Source: Pseudomonadota bacterium
GTDB lineage: Bacteria > Pseudomonadota > Gammaproteobacteria > Ga0077536
DNA length: 63,333 nt
Assembly (NCBI GenBank): GCA_018668255.1
Contig: JABISZ010000014.1
Span: 1 to 63,333 of the forward strand
Reading direction: 5' to 3'
Numbering within the stretch: position 1 is the first letter of the stretch; every line of letters begins with the position of its first letter. Position numbers and translations under genes: made by a program. This document shows, one piece after another, positions 42,514 through 52,584 of this stretch. The notes beneath the pieces are model-generated. The model was not told the origin of the DNA. It saw only the letters and a program-made list of their open reading frames with translations, and searched no databases.

Positions 42514-43770
42514 ATGAATCTTACAGAACTAAAACAAAAAACAGCATCAGAACTCCTAATAATATCTGAAGACATGGGAGTAGAGGGGACAGGCCGTTCC
42601 CGTAAACAAGATGTAATCTTTAATATCCTTAAAGCACATGCAAAAAAAGGAGAAGATATTTCTGGAGACGGGGTACTCGAAATCCTACAGGACGGGTTTG
42701 GTTTTCTGCGATCGGGTGATGCTTCTTACCTTGCAGGAGCGGACGACATCTATGTATCTCCGAGTCAAATTAGACGCTTCAGTCTAAGAACAGGAGATAC
42801 AATCTCAGGGAAAATTAGGCCGCCCAAAGATGGTGAAAGATATTTCGCGCTACTGAAAGTTGGAGAAATCAACTTCGAGTCACCTGAAAATACTAAGAGT
42901 AAAGTTCTTTTCGAAAATCTGACCCCCCTCTTCCCACAGGAGCGATTGCAACTTGAGCTCGGCAACGGTAGTACTGAGGATCTCACACCTAGGATCATAG
43001 ATCTCGTCTCCCCAATTGGGAAAGGACAAAGAGGTTTGGTGATTTCCCCTCCAAAAGCAGGGAAAACTATGATGCTGCAGAGCATTGCGCACTCCTTAGG
43101 CGTCAATCATCCAGATTGCTACTTAATTGTATTGTTGATAGACGAGAGACCAGAAGAGGTCACAGAGATGCAGCGCTCCGTAAGAGGAGAAGTAGTTGCT
43201 AGTACTTTTGATGAGCCAGCCAGTCGCCACGTTCAGGTTGCAGAGATGGTTATCGAAAAGGCAAAAAGACTAGTCGAACACAAGCAAAATGTAATCATAC
43301 TTCTAGACTCAATTACTCGTCTGGCGCGGGCCTACAATACCGTAGTCCCATCATCAGGTAAGGTTTTAACCGGAGGTGTTGACGCAAACGCTCTACAACG
43401 TCCAAAACGATTTTTTGGAGCTGCTCGCAATATAGAGGAAGGCGGCAGTTTAACAATAATTGCCACAGCTCTTGTCGATACTGGTTCTCGGATGGATGAT
43501 GTAATTTACGAAGAGTTTAAAGGTACGGGGAATATGGAAATCCACCTTGAAAGAAAGGTTGCTGAAAAACGTATATTTCCCAGCGTTAATATCAATCGCT
43601 CCGGTACTAGGCGAGAAGAAATTCTGACTAAAGCTGACGAGCTACAAAAAATATGGATCCTTAGAAAGCTACTGCACTCAATGGAAGAGGTAGCCGCGAT
43701 GGAATTTATACTAGAGCGTTTCAAAGCTACCAAAAATAACGCTGAATTCTTCGATGCGATGAAGAGATAA
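42514..43770 (+). CDS. rho: transcription termination factor Rho
   Basis: Hexameric RNA helicase, 418 residues. The start MNLTELKQK matches the family; an ATG one codon earlier also exists. N-terminal RNA-binding domain with DGFGFLRSG, then [17 protein letters not shown] (P-loop), [24 protein letters not shown] and the Q/R-loop segments [20 protein letters not shown]. Converges with the HIT gene. Preceded by a structured leader. Confidence 0.98.
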   Translation: MNLTELKQKTASELLIISEDMGVEGTGRSRKQDVIFNILKAHAKKGEDISGDGVLEILQDGFGFLRSGDASYLAGADDIYVSPSQIRRFSLRTGDTISGKIRPPKDGERYFALLKVGEINFESPENTKSKVLFENLTPLFPQERLQLELGNGSTEDLTPRIIDLVSPIGKGQRGLVISPPKAGKTMMLQSIAHSLGVNHPDCYLIVLLIDERPEEVTEMQRSVRGEVVASTFDEPASRHVQVAEMVIEKAKRLVEHKQNVIILLDSITRLARAYNTVVPSSGKVLTGGVDANALQRPKRFFGAARNIEEGGSLTIIATALVDTGSRMDDVIYEEFKGTGNMEIHLERKVAEKRIFPSVNINRSGTRREEILTKADELQKIWILRKLLHSMEEVAAMEFILERFKATKNNAEFFDAMKR

Positions 43771-43807
43771 ACTTGTAAAGCAAAACGCTACCCTCTACAA
43801 AATAAAA

Positions 43808-44152
43808 TTATCCTGGAGGCCACGAAAAAGGTCGACCCGCCATTAAATGAATATGCAAATGAAAAACAGTTTGGCCAGCGCCAGACCCATTATTTATTGT
43901 CAGCCTGAATACATCAGCATACCCTTCAGCAGCCGCTATAACCGGTGCCACAAGAAGTAGGTGGCCGAGAACATCTAGATCCTCCACCAAGGCCTCAGAT
44001 ATCATCTTTATCCGCTTTTTAGGACAAATTAGAACATGCAGCGGTGCTTGAGGCTCGACGTCGTGAAAAGCAATACATAACTCATCTTCATGCAATATAT
44101 TCGCCGAAATTTCCCTGTCAATAATCCGTTCAAATATACTTTTCTCGACCAT
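43808..44152 (-). CDS. HIT family protein (HinT-like)
   Basis: 114 residues from the ATG at 44152; a TTG seven codons upstream is less likely. The histidine triad is HLHIHL in TVFHLHIHLMAGRPFSWPPG at the C-terminus. Such proteins hydrolyse AMP-lysine or nucleotide phosphoramidates (HinT-like). Downstream of a Nudix gene on the same strand, so a nucleotide-repair pair is plausible. Confidence 0.93.
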   Translation of the reverse strand: MVEKSIFERIIDREISANILHEDELCIAFHDVEPQAPLHVLICPKKRIKMISEALVEDLDVLGHLLLVAPVIAAAEGYADVFRLTINNGSGAGQTVFHLHIHLMAGRPFSWPPG

Positions 44153-44199
44153 AGCAACTTCACTTCTTTTCAAAAATGCTCTCTAAGCACTAAAAACAA

Positions 44200-44799
44200 C
44201 TACCAATGACTCGGTATCTCTGTTTTATCCCACGTCAATTGCGGTTGGAGAATTAACTGTCCACCTTTACGCTTTATATCTCCAATATGCTGTTTAAAAG
44301 TTCCGTTTTTAAAATCTTCAAAGTAGAATTTTAAACTATGGGTAATCGTCGGAAATGCTATTTCCGACCAAGGGATCTCTGTTTCAGAAAATAATTTACA
44401 TTCTAAGCTCTCTGACCCCGGAGAGAAGTCTAGGTTAGCCAGTTGGGATAAGAAAATCATATAAACCTGATTAATTTCAGGAAGGCTAAAGAGCGCAAAT
44501 AGTTGCTGGACGACCACATCAGCACATGCTTCTTCTGCAGTTTCTCGTTTTGCCCCTTCAGCAATAGTTTCACCATTCTCCATATAACCGGCTGGAAGAG
44601 TCCACCAGCCATAGCGAGGCTCTATGGCTCTCTTGCATAGGAGGATCTTGTCCTCCCATATTGGAATACAACCTGCAACTATTTTAGGATTTTGATAAAA
44701 AACCTCACCGCATTCACCACAGACATCACGTGCCCGATCCTCACCCGAAGGGATCGTTCTCTCGATCCTAGCAGAACCGCACTTACTACAGAAATTCAC
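44200..44799 (-). CDS. Nudix hydrolase with N-terminal zinc ribbon
   Basis: 199 residues. An N-terminal zinc ribbon (C4, C7, C27, C30) precedes a Nudix box GYMENGETIAEGAKRETAEEACAD fitting Gx5Ex7REuxEE at 71-90. The combination resembles NADH pyrophosphatase-like enzymes, but the C-terminal NudC specificity motif is not seen, so the substrate is unknown. The start is GTG at 44799, well placed after GGAGA. Confidence 0.88.
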   Translation of the reverse strand: MNFCSKCGSARIERTIPSGEDRARDVCGECGEVFYQNPKIVAGCIPIWEDKILLCKRAIEPRYGWWTLPAGYMENGETIAEGAKRETAEEACADVVVQQLFALFSLPEINQVYMIFLSQLANLDFSPGSESLECKLFSETEIPWSEIAFPTITHSLKFYFEDFKNGTFKQHIGDIKRKGGQLILQPQLTWDKTEIPSHW

Positions 44800-45017
44800 C
44801 GTTCATCTCCCTATTAAGTCTCTATTCCTAAATCAATTTTTTATGTCCGCATCTTTCAAATAGACAGCCCTAGGCTAATGCAACTGCTTAATCTACGAAG
44901 AAATAAATTCGGTAGGGAAAACAACCTTTGTGAACCCAAAATTTAGTGTAAATTAGCGTAACATAAGCTAGAAAAAATAAAAGTAGCTATAGAGTTTTAC
45001 TTTTTCAACAAGTCAAA

Positions 45018-46127
45018 ATGGGTCACCTAATGGAAAAATTTTCAAGCACACAGAACTTTGCCCATGGGCAAAATACCAAGACTGGGGTTTTAATGTGTAA
45101 TCTAGGCACTCCAGATGCCCCAACTAAAAAAGCAGTTAAAACCTATCTCGCTCAATTTTTAAGCGATCCAAGAATCGTCGAGTTACCTCGCTGGATATGG
45201 TGGCCAATTTTACATGGAGTAATTCTCAATACCCGTCCTAGGAAATCTGCGCGGGCCTACCTAAGTATCTGGGAAAAGGAAGGCTCCCCACTTCTCACTT
45301 CGTCTAAAAAAGTAGTCTCGAAATTAGACTTTCTCTCAAAAGAGGCAGGCTACTCCGAGATAGAATATGCCCTTGGTATGAGGTACGGCAATCCGTCAAT
45401 ATCTGCGGGCATTGACGAGCTTCGGAACAAAAATGTAAGGCGTATTCTAATTTTTCCAATGTATCCACAATATGCATCTGCTACTACAGCTTCCACATAT
45501 GACGCCGTATTTAACCACTGTAAAACTCTAAGATGGGTTCCAGAAATCCGATTCGCTTCGGATTATCACCAGAATCGAGCCTATATAAACGCTATCTGCG
45601 ATTCAATCCTCACGCATTGGTCTAAAAACGGGAAGAGTGAACGGCTATTATTGTCTTTCCACGGTATACCTAAAGATACATTTTTAGCGGGAGACCCGTA
45701 CTATTGTCAATGTCAAGCAACTGCGCGCTTGGTTACTGAACAACTCTGTTTGAAGCCAAATGAATGGAAAATCACTTTTCAGTCTCGGGTAGGACCCAAA
45801 GAATGGTTGGAGCCATATACCGATAAAACCCTTATGGAATGGGGAGATGAGGGTCTAAAAAAAGTAGACGTGATCTGTCCGGGGTTCGCAGTAGACTGCC
45901 TTGAAACCTTGGAAGAAATAATGATTCTTAATCAAGAGAACTTCCGTCGACACGGAGGTGAAGAGCTAAATTATATACCCGCTCTTAACGAATCAAACGA
46001 GCACATTTCGCTATTATATGAAATCATTACTGGACACTTGGGGAATTGGCTTGAGTCATCTGATCAAACGGAAGAGTCGCGAAAAGCAATATTGCAAAGA
46101 GCTTTATCAGCCGGAGCCGAACAGTAA
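45018..46127 (+). CDS. hemH: ferrochelatase
   Basis: Last enzyme of haem synthesis, inserting Fe2+ into protoporphyrin IX; 369 residues. Typical stretches are GVLMCNLGTPDAPT, LSFHGIPKD (catalytic His), DPYYCQCQATARLV, FQSRVGPKEWLEPYT and CPGFAVDCLETLEEI with the metal-site Glu. No iron-sulfur cysteine tail. Start is either this ATG or the one four codons on. The 218-bp upstream gap holds no recognisable gene. Confidence 0.97.
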   Translation: MGHLMEKFSSTQNFAHGQNTKTGVLMCNLGTPDAPTKKAVKTYLAQFLSDPRIVELPRWIWWPILHGVILNTRPRKSARAYLSIWEKEGSPLLTSSKKVVSKLDFLSKEAGYSEIEYALGMRYGNPSISAGIDELRNKNVRRILIFPMYPQYASATTASTYDAVFNHCKTLRWVPEIRFASDYHQNRAYINAICDSILTHWSKNGKSERLLLSFHGIPKDTFLAGDPYYCQCQATARLVTEQLCLKPNEWKITFQSRVGPKEWLEPYTDKTLMEWGDEGLKKVDVICPGFAVDCLETLEEIMILNQENFRRHGGEELNYIPALNESNEHISLLYEIITGHLGNWLESSDQTEESRKAILQRALSAGAEQ

Positions 46128-46194
46128 AGCGGCAGAGACTCTAATCAAAAATAACGGAGTCCTTTAAACCAATTGATAAGCGCTGCAGAAAGTT

Positions 46195-46740
46195 CTAAAG
46201 CACGTGCTGTAAGCTATCCTCAAGAGGCTTTCTCATCTGGGTTCCTACTTGCTCAGGGAAACCGTACCAAAAAAGCCCAACTGGGCGTTCTGCATCGCTG
46301 TCAAAGCCTACAGTTTGAGCAAATTCAATTGTCGAAACCACCTCGCCAGTAGTCCATTTAACTCCAACGCCTTGCTCCCATAAATACAGCATGAAATTCT
46401 GAGCGACACAACAACAGGCGGCATAATCCTCTAGCTGTTTCTTCTCATCGTGACTTTTGAGAACAGTCATGACTAACCATCCAGGTACTGCGGACCATCG
46501 TCTACTTTTTATGGCAGCTACATGCTCACCTTTCGCACACGTAATTAGCGCGGAATTCTCTTCTATAATTGCGCTCTTTGCCTGATCGCCCAACAAATAG
46601 AAACGCCAAGGTTCCGTTAAGTAGTGATTAGGCGCCCATCTCGACGTCCGTAAGGCTTCTTCGATTAAAGTGTCGGGAACTTTTTCCTTTTTGAACGTAT
46701 GAATAGTACGACGGTTCAAAATTATATCGGCTATACTCAA
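46195..46740 (-). CDS. nitroreductase family protein
   Basis: 181-residue FMN oxidoreductase of the nitroreductase fold: NRRTIHTFKKEKVP at the N-terminus, then ALRTSRWAPNHYLTEPWRFYLL, the FMN-contacting segment, and a C-terminal GLFWYGFPEQ. Length fits the short (YdjA-like) subgroup. Start is TTG at 46740 with AGAGGA upstream. Substrate not predictable. Confidence 0.87.
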   Translation of the reverse strand: MSIADIILNRRTIHTFKKEKVPDTLIEEALRTSRWAPNHYLTEPWRFYLLGDQAKSAIIEENSALITCAKGEHVAAIKSRRWSAVPGWLVMTVLKSHDEKKQLEDYAACCCVAQNFMLYLWEQGVGVKWTTGEVVSTIEFAQTVGFDSDAERPVGLFWYGFPEQVGTQMRKPLEDSLQHVL

Positions 46741-46937
46741 TTTTTAGTCCTCTAACGTTGAGAGTGCGCTTCAGTAAAAGAATAGTTGCAAAGAAGCGGA
46801 AGCTTTTAAACGATATCAAAAGCATTATTCAGGTCACAGTATTGCAGGGAAACTAATGCTAAGAAACGAAGCATCAATTATAATCTCAGAATAGTACATG
46901 GGCTACGGGCAATTTAAGAATTTATAGGCGTGAATAC

Positions 46938-47945
46938 ATGAAACAAAAAATTATTGGTTTATTCGGTGGCAGTGGGTTCGTAGGCCAAAACCTTGCCTTT
47001 TTTCTAGCTAAGCAAGGATATGCCGTTCGCGTGTTCACAAGACATCGAAAAAATACTCGGGACCTCTGGATGAACTCTAGCATAGAAATTATAGAGGTTG
47101 ATCTGGCAAACCAAAAGCACCTTGCTGAGGCTCTTTCAGGCTGCTTTTCTATTGTCAATCTAATAGGCATACTCAACGAAAAAAAAGACAACGGGAAAGA
47201 ATTTATCAATGCCCATGTTCGGACACTTGAAAATATATTGTCCGCATGCGCTACCGCACAGATCAGTAATTTCGTCCAAATTAGCGCTCTGAATGCTGAC
47301 GTTAACGGCAATAGCTTTTACCTCAAGAGCAAGGGACTGGCTGAAGATTTGTTGAAAACTACTTTCAATAAAAACTCGGGTGTGTCCGCGGCCTTTCCCA
47401 ATAGTATTACAATCATAAAGCCTTCCGTAATTTTTGGTGCTAGAGACGCATTTACAAACAAGTTCGCTTCACTTCTAAAATATATACCTTTGTTTTTTCC
47501 TCTCGCAAAAGGGGATGTTAAATTTCAACCTGTATATGTCGGCGATCTCACAGCCCTCATCTTTAAATATATAGAAAAACCTGACCAAGGAGTTTCGACT
47601 ATTCATGTTGGTGGTCCAGAAATATATACGCTGAAAGAAATTTTATCTTTAATCGCCGATATAATGGGCCAGAAGACCAAAGTAATTCCTCTGTCAAATT
47701 TTCTCTCTTGCTTACAAGCTAATTTTCTTGAGTATGTTCCTGGGAAACCATTTTCTCGAGACAATTTACGATCTCTCAGCAAAGATTCTATTTGCCTTTC
47801 TAGTGCAACGACCATTGGAGAACGAGTAGAAACACAGTCTACTTCTATGAAAAATATTCTCCCTACCTACCTTAATTATGAAGGAGTGCGGAAACAATAC
47901 CTGATAGATGAAGCGATCAGCAAAGAAAAAAATGAAAATTTATAA
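46938..47945 (+). CDS. NAD(P)-binding protein, complex I NDUFA9 family
   Basis: 335 residues. N-terminal Rossmann fold with GLFGGSGFVGQNLAFFLAKQGY, VDLANQKHLAEAL, then VNLIGILNEK, VQISALNAD and a KPSVIFGARD segment typical of the NDUFA9-like atypical SDR group (YbjT-like). In mitochondria NDUFA9 is a complex I accessory subunit; bacterial members are usually quinone-related or of unknown role. Its end overlaps the cca start by 14 nt. Confidence 0.82.
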   Translation: MKQKIIGLFGGSGFVGQNLAFFLAKQGYAVRVFTRHRKNTRDLWMNSSIEIIEVDLANQKHLAEALSGCFSIVNLIGILNEKKDNGKEFINAHVRTLENILSACATAQISNFVQISALNADVNGNSFYLKSKGLAEDLLKTTFNKNSGVSAAFPNSITIIKPSVIFGARDAFTNKFASLLKYIPLFFPLAKGDVKFQPVYVGDLTALIFKYIEKPDQGVSTIHVGGPEIYTLKEILSLIADIMGQKTKVIPLSNFLSCLQANFLEYVPGKPFSRDNLRSLSKDSICLSSATTIGERVETQSTSMKNILPTYLNYEGVRKQYLIDEAISKEKNENL

Positions 47946-49122
47946 AGTAGGTGGCGCAGTGCGCGATGGACTGCTTAATGTGCCGGTACAAGATCAAGAT
48001 TGGGTAGTAATCGGATCTACTCCAGAAGAACTTCTCAAACTAGGGTACAAGAAAATAGGAAAGGATTTCCCAGTCTTCCTTCATCCCGAAACGCATGAAG
48101 AATATGCGCTTGCGCGCACAGAGCGAAAGACAGGCCTAGGATACGCGGGATTTGATACTTTCTCGTCTCCCGACGTTACCTTAGAAGAAGATTTAGCGAG
48201 AAGAGACTTCACAATTAATGCGATGGCTTTAGATCAAGACGGAAAAATAAATGACCCTTTTTGTGGTCAAGAGGATCTTAAAAAAGAAATTCTACGCCAT
48301 GTAACAGAGGCATTTTCCGAAGATCCACTGCGTGTTATTCGCGGGGCAAGATTTTGTGCCAAGCTTAATTTCACAGTTTCACCGAAGACAATCGTATTAA
48401 TGCGTAAGATCGCATTCTCTGGTGAGCTGTCTTCGTTAAAGAAAGAGCGCTTATGGAGAGAAATTCAAAAAGTACTAGAAACTGTTTATCCCCAACGCTT
48501 TTTTGAAGTCCTCGAAGAATGTGATGCACTAACCCATGTCTTTCCAGAAATTGCGAGCCTATTTGAATACGATGCGCTAAATTTCCCTTACACTAGGCAG
48601 TCCTTAAGAGAGCACATTATCGATAGCATCGCAACTGGGGTGGAAGCGCATCTCACTCCACCAGCAATTTTTGCATTGCTTACACAATATCTATCAAAAA
48701 CACCCTACCCCACCTCAGGAGGTACACTTCCGACTGACTGTCACAAAATAGACACTTTCTGCGATTCTATACGTACACCCACGCTGTACAAGAAAACGGC
48801 AATCGGCCTTGCCAAGATAAACCCTATACCAACTGCTGGTAAACGACATTCTGTCGCCGCTCTCATTTCTTTATTTGAAAACACTGATGCTTATCGCAAT
48901 CCATCAATTTTCAAGGAATCTTTGTCCGCCTACACAGTAGAGGAAAAACTGTTAAATCGGCAGTTCACGAATCGTTTTCTTCCTCCGGACGCTATTGTAA
49001 ATGCTCTTGATGCAAGCGGCAAAGTTGACACATCGGAGTTCCTTGCAAGAGGACTTAGAGGCCTTGATTTCGCTAAAGAGGTACGCGGCGCGAGGTTCGA
49101 GAAAATTTCTTTAGCAATATGA
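47932..49122 (+). CDS. cca: CCA-adding tRNA nucleotidyltransferase
   Basis: Adds or repairs the 3' CCA of tRNAs, 396 residues from MKIYKVGGAVRDGLL, the canonical start; an ATG 8 codons upstream is less likely. The catalytic GGAVRD and DQDWVVIG are at the N-terminus, then EEDLARRDFTINAMA and RVIRGARFCAKL. The C-terminal part carries an HD-like segment with EHIIDSI. Overlaps the preceding NDUFA9-like gene. Confidence 0.96.
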   Translation: MKIYKVGGAVRDGLLNVPVQDQDWVVIGSTPEELLKLGYKKIGKDFPVFLHPETHEEYALARTERKTGLGYAGFDTFSSPDVTLEEDLARRDFTINAMALDQDGKINDPFCGQEDLKKEILRHVTEAFSEDPLRVIRGARFCAKLNFTVSPKTIVLMRKIAFSGELSSLKKERLWREIQKVLETVYPQRFFEVLEECDALTHVFPEIASLFEYDALNFPYTRQSLREHIIDSIATGVEAHLTPPAIFALLTQYLSKTPYPTSGGTLPTDCHKIDTFCDSIRTPTLYKKTAIGLAKINPIPTAGKRHSVAALISLFENTDAYRNPSIFKESLSAYTVEEKLLNRQFTNRFLPPDAIVNALDASGKVDTSEFLARGLRGLDFAKEVRGARFEKISLAI

Positions 49123-49129
49123 CAGCAGA

Positions 49130-49804
49130 TTACTGAGAGCCCCATAATTCTCTTAGCCTTTGGTCACGTCCACACTGATACCGATATAATTTATATCTTA
49201 TAGGGTTCTTTTGGTAGTAATCTTGATGATATGTCTCGGCTTCAAAAAATACTGAGGCTGGACGAATTTCAACAACAATTGCTTCGTTCCCGAAATAAGA
49301 TTTCTCCAGGTTTTGACGAGATTCCTCAGCTATTAACTTCTGAACAGAACTATTAACGAAAATGATCGCCTTATACTGCAAACCGATGTCACAAAATTGT
49401 CCGTTCCCCTGAAATGGATCAATGTTTTTCCAATAAACCTCTAGTAATTGTTTATAAGAAATTTTAGTTGGATCGAAAATAACTTGCACGACTTCAACAT
49501 GACCACTCATCCCACCGGAGACTACTTCATAGCTTGGATTAGGAGAAACTCCACCGGTATAGCCAGGCTTTGTAGACAACACACCTTCCAAACGGTCAAA
49601 AGGATACTCCATGCACCAAAAACATCCGCCGGCAAAAATTGCGGTGTTAGAATGACTGTTAGCCGAACAAACCGAATAAAAGCTTGCCAACAGGAAAACG
49701 AAAATAGCACAAAACCGGTGTGTTTTAGGGGTTAGGAAACGTTCTCTAACGGATAGATTGAACTTTATATACATACTAGATTTCTTGGCAAACAGTTTAC
49801 TCAT
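49130..49804 (-). CDS. msrA: peptide methionine sulfoxide reductase MsrA, exported form
   Basis: 224 residues. A hydrophobic segment (about 31-46, HRFCAIFVFLLASFYSVC) suggests export before the enzyme core, which opens at AIFAGGCFWCMEYPFD (catalytic Cys in GCFWC) and includes GYTGG, HVEVVQVIFDP and FYxxET-type AETYHQDYY. The N-terminus is longer than cytosolic MsrA. ATGA overlap with the upstream uppP links it to the envelope. Whether it is periplasmic or lipid-bound is inferred. Confidence 0.93.
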   Translation of the reverse strand: MSKLFAKKSSMYIKFNLSVRERFLTPKTHRFCAIFVFLLASFYSVCSANSHSNTAIFAGGCFWCMEYPFDRLEGVLSTKPGYTGGVSPNPSYEVVSGGMSGHVEVVQVIFDPTKISYKQLLEVYWKNIDPFQGNGQFCDIGLQYKAIIFVNSSVQKLIAEESRQNLEKSYFGNEAIVVEIRPASVFFEAETYHQDYYQKNPIRYKLYRYQCGRDQRLRELWGSQ

Positions 49805-50601
49805 ATCAAATACACGAATAAAGCAGCACCAAGCAGTAGCCGATAAATAACAAACGGCAACATACCTATCTTCTCAATAAGAGACAGAAAAATAGCGATA
49901 CAAAGGTACGCAGCAGCAGCAGAAACTGCTGTAGTCAGGCACAAAAAACCCCAATGCATTTCACGAGCTGAGGTCACGATAGTCATAAATTCCAAGCTTA
50001 CGGCAGCCAGAATGACAGGGATCGCGAGGAGAAAAGAAAACCGGGATGCGGCCTCTCTTGAAAAGCCTAGCATTAGAGCCAACGAAATCGTTATACCAGA
50101 TCTTGATACTCCAGGGACTAAAGCCACTGCTTGACCTAGACCAACAAGCAAGGCATCACGCGAGTTGAGACTAAATATATCTCGAGCTCGCTTGCCACAA
50201 ACATCAGCTACCCATAAAACTATAGCGAAGAAGACGGTCGAAGTTGCGATTATATGAGCCCCTCTGAGCTCAGTTCTGACAAAATCCTGACCGAAAAATC
50301 CTACAATCATTACGGGAATAGTCGCCATAAGAAGCATCTGTAGCAATTTTTTATGATCAGGAAAAGAAGCGTCTCTTTTACCTATAACGGGAGTGGCGTA
50401 TATGAATTTCTTCAAATCGTCTCTAAAAAATATTGAAACTGCTATCAAGGTGCCTAAGTGTGCAGCTAAGTCAAAGCTCATGCCCTGATCTCTCCAGCCT
50501 GTTGCGATTGGAATCAAAATAAGATGTGCACTACTGGATACTGGGAGGAACTCAGTAAACCCCTGTACAAGCGATACGATAATTATTTGCACTACGTCCA
50601 C
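49801..50601 (-). CDS. uppP: undecaprenyl-diphosphatase
   Basis: 266-residue membrane enzyme (BacA family) releasing undecaprenyl phosphate for wall synthesis. Hallmarks are GFTEFLPVSSSAHL (14-27) and the PGVSRSGITIS loop, in a protein of about eight hydrophobic segments. Precedes msrA with a 4-nt overlap. Confidence 0.96.
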   Translation of the reverse strand: MDVVQIIIVSLVQGFTEFLPVSSSAHLILIPIATGWRDQGMSFDLAAHLGTLIAVSIFFRDDLKKFIYATPVIGKRDASFPDHKKLLQMLLMATIPVMIVGFFGQDFVRTELRGAHIIATSTVFFAIVLWVADVCGKRARDIFSLNSRDALLVGLGQAVALVPGVSRSGITISLALMLGFSREAASRFSFLLAIPVILAAVSLEFMTIVTSAREMHWGFLCLTTAVSAAAAYLCIAIFLSLIEKIGMLPFVIYRLLLGAALFVYLI

Positions 50602-50622
50602 AGTGTCTATACCTTTATAGGC

Positions 50623-51795
50623 TCAACCTAATCTATATCGTTCATCGTGCATGAAACCTGACATCTTCATAGAGGGTTCAATATTACGGCATAAGGCCAT
50701 GAACTTGAAATTCTCTCCCATGTGAGTAGGTAAAAGTAATCGCTTAGCTTCTTGTGCCAACTTATACGTTTCAGCCAAATCCTCACCGCTTGTCTCGCCG
50801 ATCATTTCCTGAATCTTACTCCCGATTAGGAAATGAGCCTGACTAGTGTAACCCTCCACGCACATCCCAACATCGTCAGCACGTTCCGCCAATTCAGTAA
50901 AATTCACTGAAGCCGTAAGATCTTGGAGCCCAAAAAGCTGAAACGGATTATCGTGTACTTGATGTCTAAAGTGACATTGTAATGTGCCATCTACCCGTTG
51001 ATGGTGAAAAAATTCGGGGCCCCCATAGCCATAGTCGCTTACAATTAAGACTCCTTGCTTAAAGTAATCCTTAATACTCCCGAACCAGCTTCCTATCCCT
51101 TGAATCAAGTCAGTGCAGTAACCTAAAGGATGCTTTCCCAGAAGCGCCCGTACCTTTTCGGGAACAGCGCAATCCATAATTGCCCAGTCTAACTGCCCAT
51201 TTTGAAAGCTAACGCCCATTTCTTTAATACCAGTCTTGGACACGACAAATCTTTTTGCAGGCATGGCATCGAAAACTTCATTAGCAATAACTACGCCCTT
51301 AACCTCATCTCGAGGATGATCTGTCTGCCATATAATATGTTCAAGCTGCTCGGGCATTTCTTCAGCAATGAGCTTTTTCTGCCTGGCTCTTAAGCTCCGA
51401 CTGGGCTCCACGATAATATAGTTAAAATCTAATACAGCGCGCTTTTTTAGATATTCCTTAAGTATAGTCACTGCTAGACGGCCAGTTCCAGCACCATATT
51501 CGATGATGTCTCCAGGAATGCTTTGAAGAATCTCAAAACATTGTCTTCCTAAACACCGTCCAAAAAGCTCTCCACTTTCAGGAGCGGTCACAAAATCACC
51601 TATTGGACCAAAAATTATATTTTCCGCATTGTAGTAACCGTGTTCACTATAAAGTACAAGATCCATAAATGTATCAAATGGAAGAACTCCGTCCGAACAC
51701 CGACCGAGCACATCAAGCACGTGTTCGTATACAGCTTCGGATCGTTCTAGATCTTTTGGTGGGATATCATGTAAGCTTAAATCTATCTGTATCAT
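50623..51795 (-). CDS. MidA-family SAM-dependent methyltransferase
   Basis: 390 residues, COG1565/NDUFAF7 family. N-terminal SEHGYYN and GDFVTAPESGELFGRCLG are signatures; the SAM loop is EYGAGTGRLA (99-108), then ANEVFDAMP. The mitochondrial homologue methylates a complex I subunit during assembly; for bacteria the substrate is unknown. It is divergent from a pteridine reductase gene and 22 nt upstream of uppP. Confidence 0.88.
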   Translation of the reverse strand: MIQIDLSLHDIPPKDLERSEAVYEHVLDVLGRCSDGVLPFDTFMDLVLYSEHGYYNAENIIFGPIGDFVTAPESGELFGRCLGRQCFEILQSIPGDIIEYGAGTGRLAVTILKEYLKKRAVLDFNYIIVEPSRSLRARQKKLIAEEMPEQLEHIIWQTDHPRDEVKGVVIANEVFDAMPAKRFVVSKTGIKEMGVSFQNGQLDWAIMDCAVPEKVRALLGKHPLGYCTDLIQGIGSWFGSIKDYFKQGVLIVSDYGYGGPEFFHHQRVDGTLQCHFRHQVHDNPFQLFGLQDLTASVNFTELAERADDVGMCVEGYTSQAHFLIGSKIQEMIGETSGEDLAETYKLAQEAKRLLLPTHMGENFKFMALCRNIEPSMKMSGFMHDERYRLG

Positions 51796-51840
51796 TCGTT
51801 TTACATCTTCTAATCGAGTGTTCTGGGAGTTAACAAAATC

Positions 51841-52584
51841 ATGACTAATACCAACACGCCTTTAGCGCTAGTTACCGGTGCCGCCAAACGTATCGGCGCA
51901 GCTATCGCGACCGAGTTACACGATGAAGGTTATAACATAGCGATCCATTTCCATATGTCTCGACACGAGGCCTACGAATTAGCGACTGTGTTGAATGATA
52001 AACGCGCTGCTTCCGCATTCACAGTAGAACAAGATCTTAGTCATGAAAGTGCAGCGAAAAATCTTATCGACAAATTACTTCAGCAGTCTCGGCGGCTTGA
52101 TCTCCTCGTTAATAATGCTTCTATTTTTAAAAGTTCCTCTGGAATTAACAGTGGAAATGTAAGCGAGCTCTGGGATCAAATGCAGACTATCAATCTAAGA
52201 ACTCCTTACTTACTTGCGATCGAGGCAGCTTCTTTACTAAGAAAGAGTAAGGGATCAATTATCAATATTACAGACATCAATGCCGAGCGACCAAGAGAAG
52301 ACTATACCGCTTACTGTGCTTCAAAAGCTGGTTTAGTATCAATTTCAAGGTCTCTTGCCATAGACCTTGCGCCAGAAATCCGAGTAAATTGTGTCGCACC
52401 AGGGGCAATTCTATGGGCATCGAGTGAAGACAGTCATACTCAAAAGGAAGCCATTAATTCAACACCGTTGCAACGGATAGGGAAACCTTCAGATATCGCT
52501 CAAGCGGTAAGATATTTAGCGGGGGCACAGTACGTTACAGGACATATATTGAATGTTGATGGGGGAAGAATCCTAAGAGGCTAG
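51841..52584 (+). CDS. pteridine reductase / SDR (FolM- or PTR1-like)
   Basis: 247-residue short-chain dehydrogenase. The cofactor motif reads TGAAKRIG (12-19), with the Arg typical of pteridine reductases; the catalytic Asp-Tyr-Lys triad is D145, Y158 and K162 (YCASK), as in PTR1 where Asp replaces the usual Ser. Probably reduces dihydropteridines using NADPH. Proximity to folK and folB fits a folate/pterin role. Confidence 0.85.
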   Translation: MTNTNTPLALVTGAAKRIGAAIATELHDEGYNIAIHFHMSRHEAYELATVLNDKRAASAFTVEQDLSHESAAKNLIDKLLQQSRRLDLLVNNASIFKSSSGINSGNVSELWDQMQTINLRTPYLLAIEAASLLRKSKGSIINITDINAERPREDYTAYCASKAGLVSISRSLAIDLAPEIRVNCVAPGAILWASSEDSHTQKEAINSTPLQRIGKPSDIAQAVRYLAGAQYVTGHILNVDGGRILRG

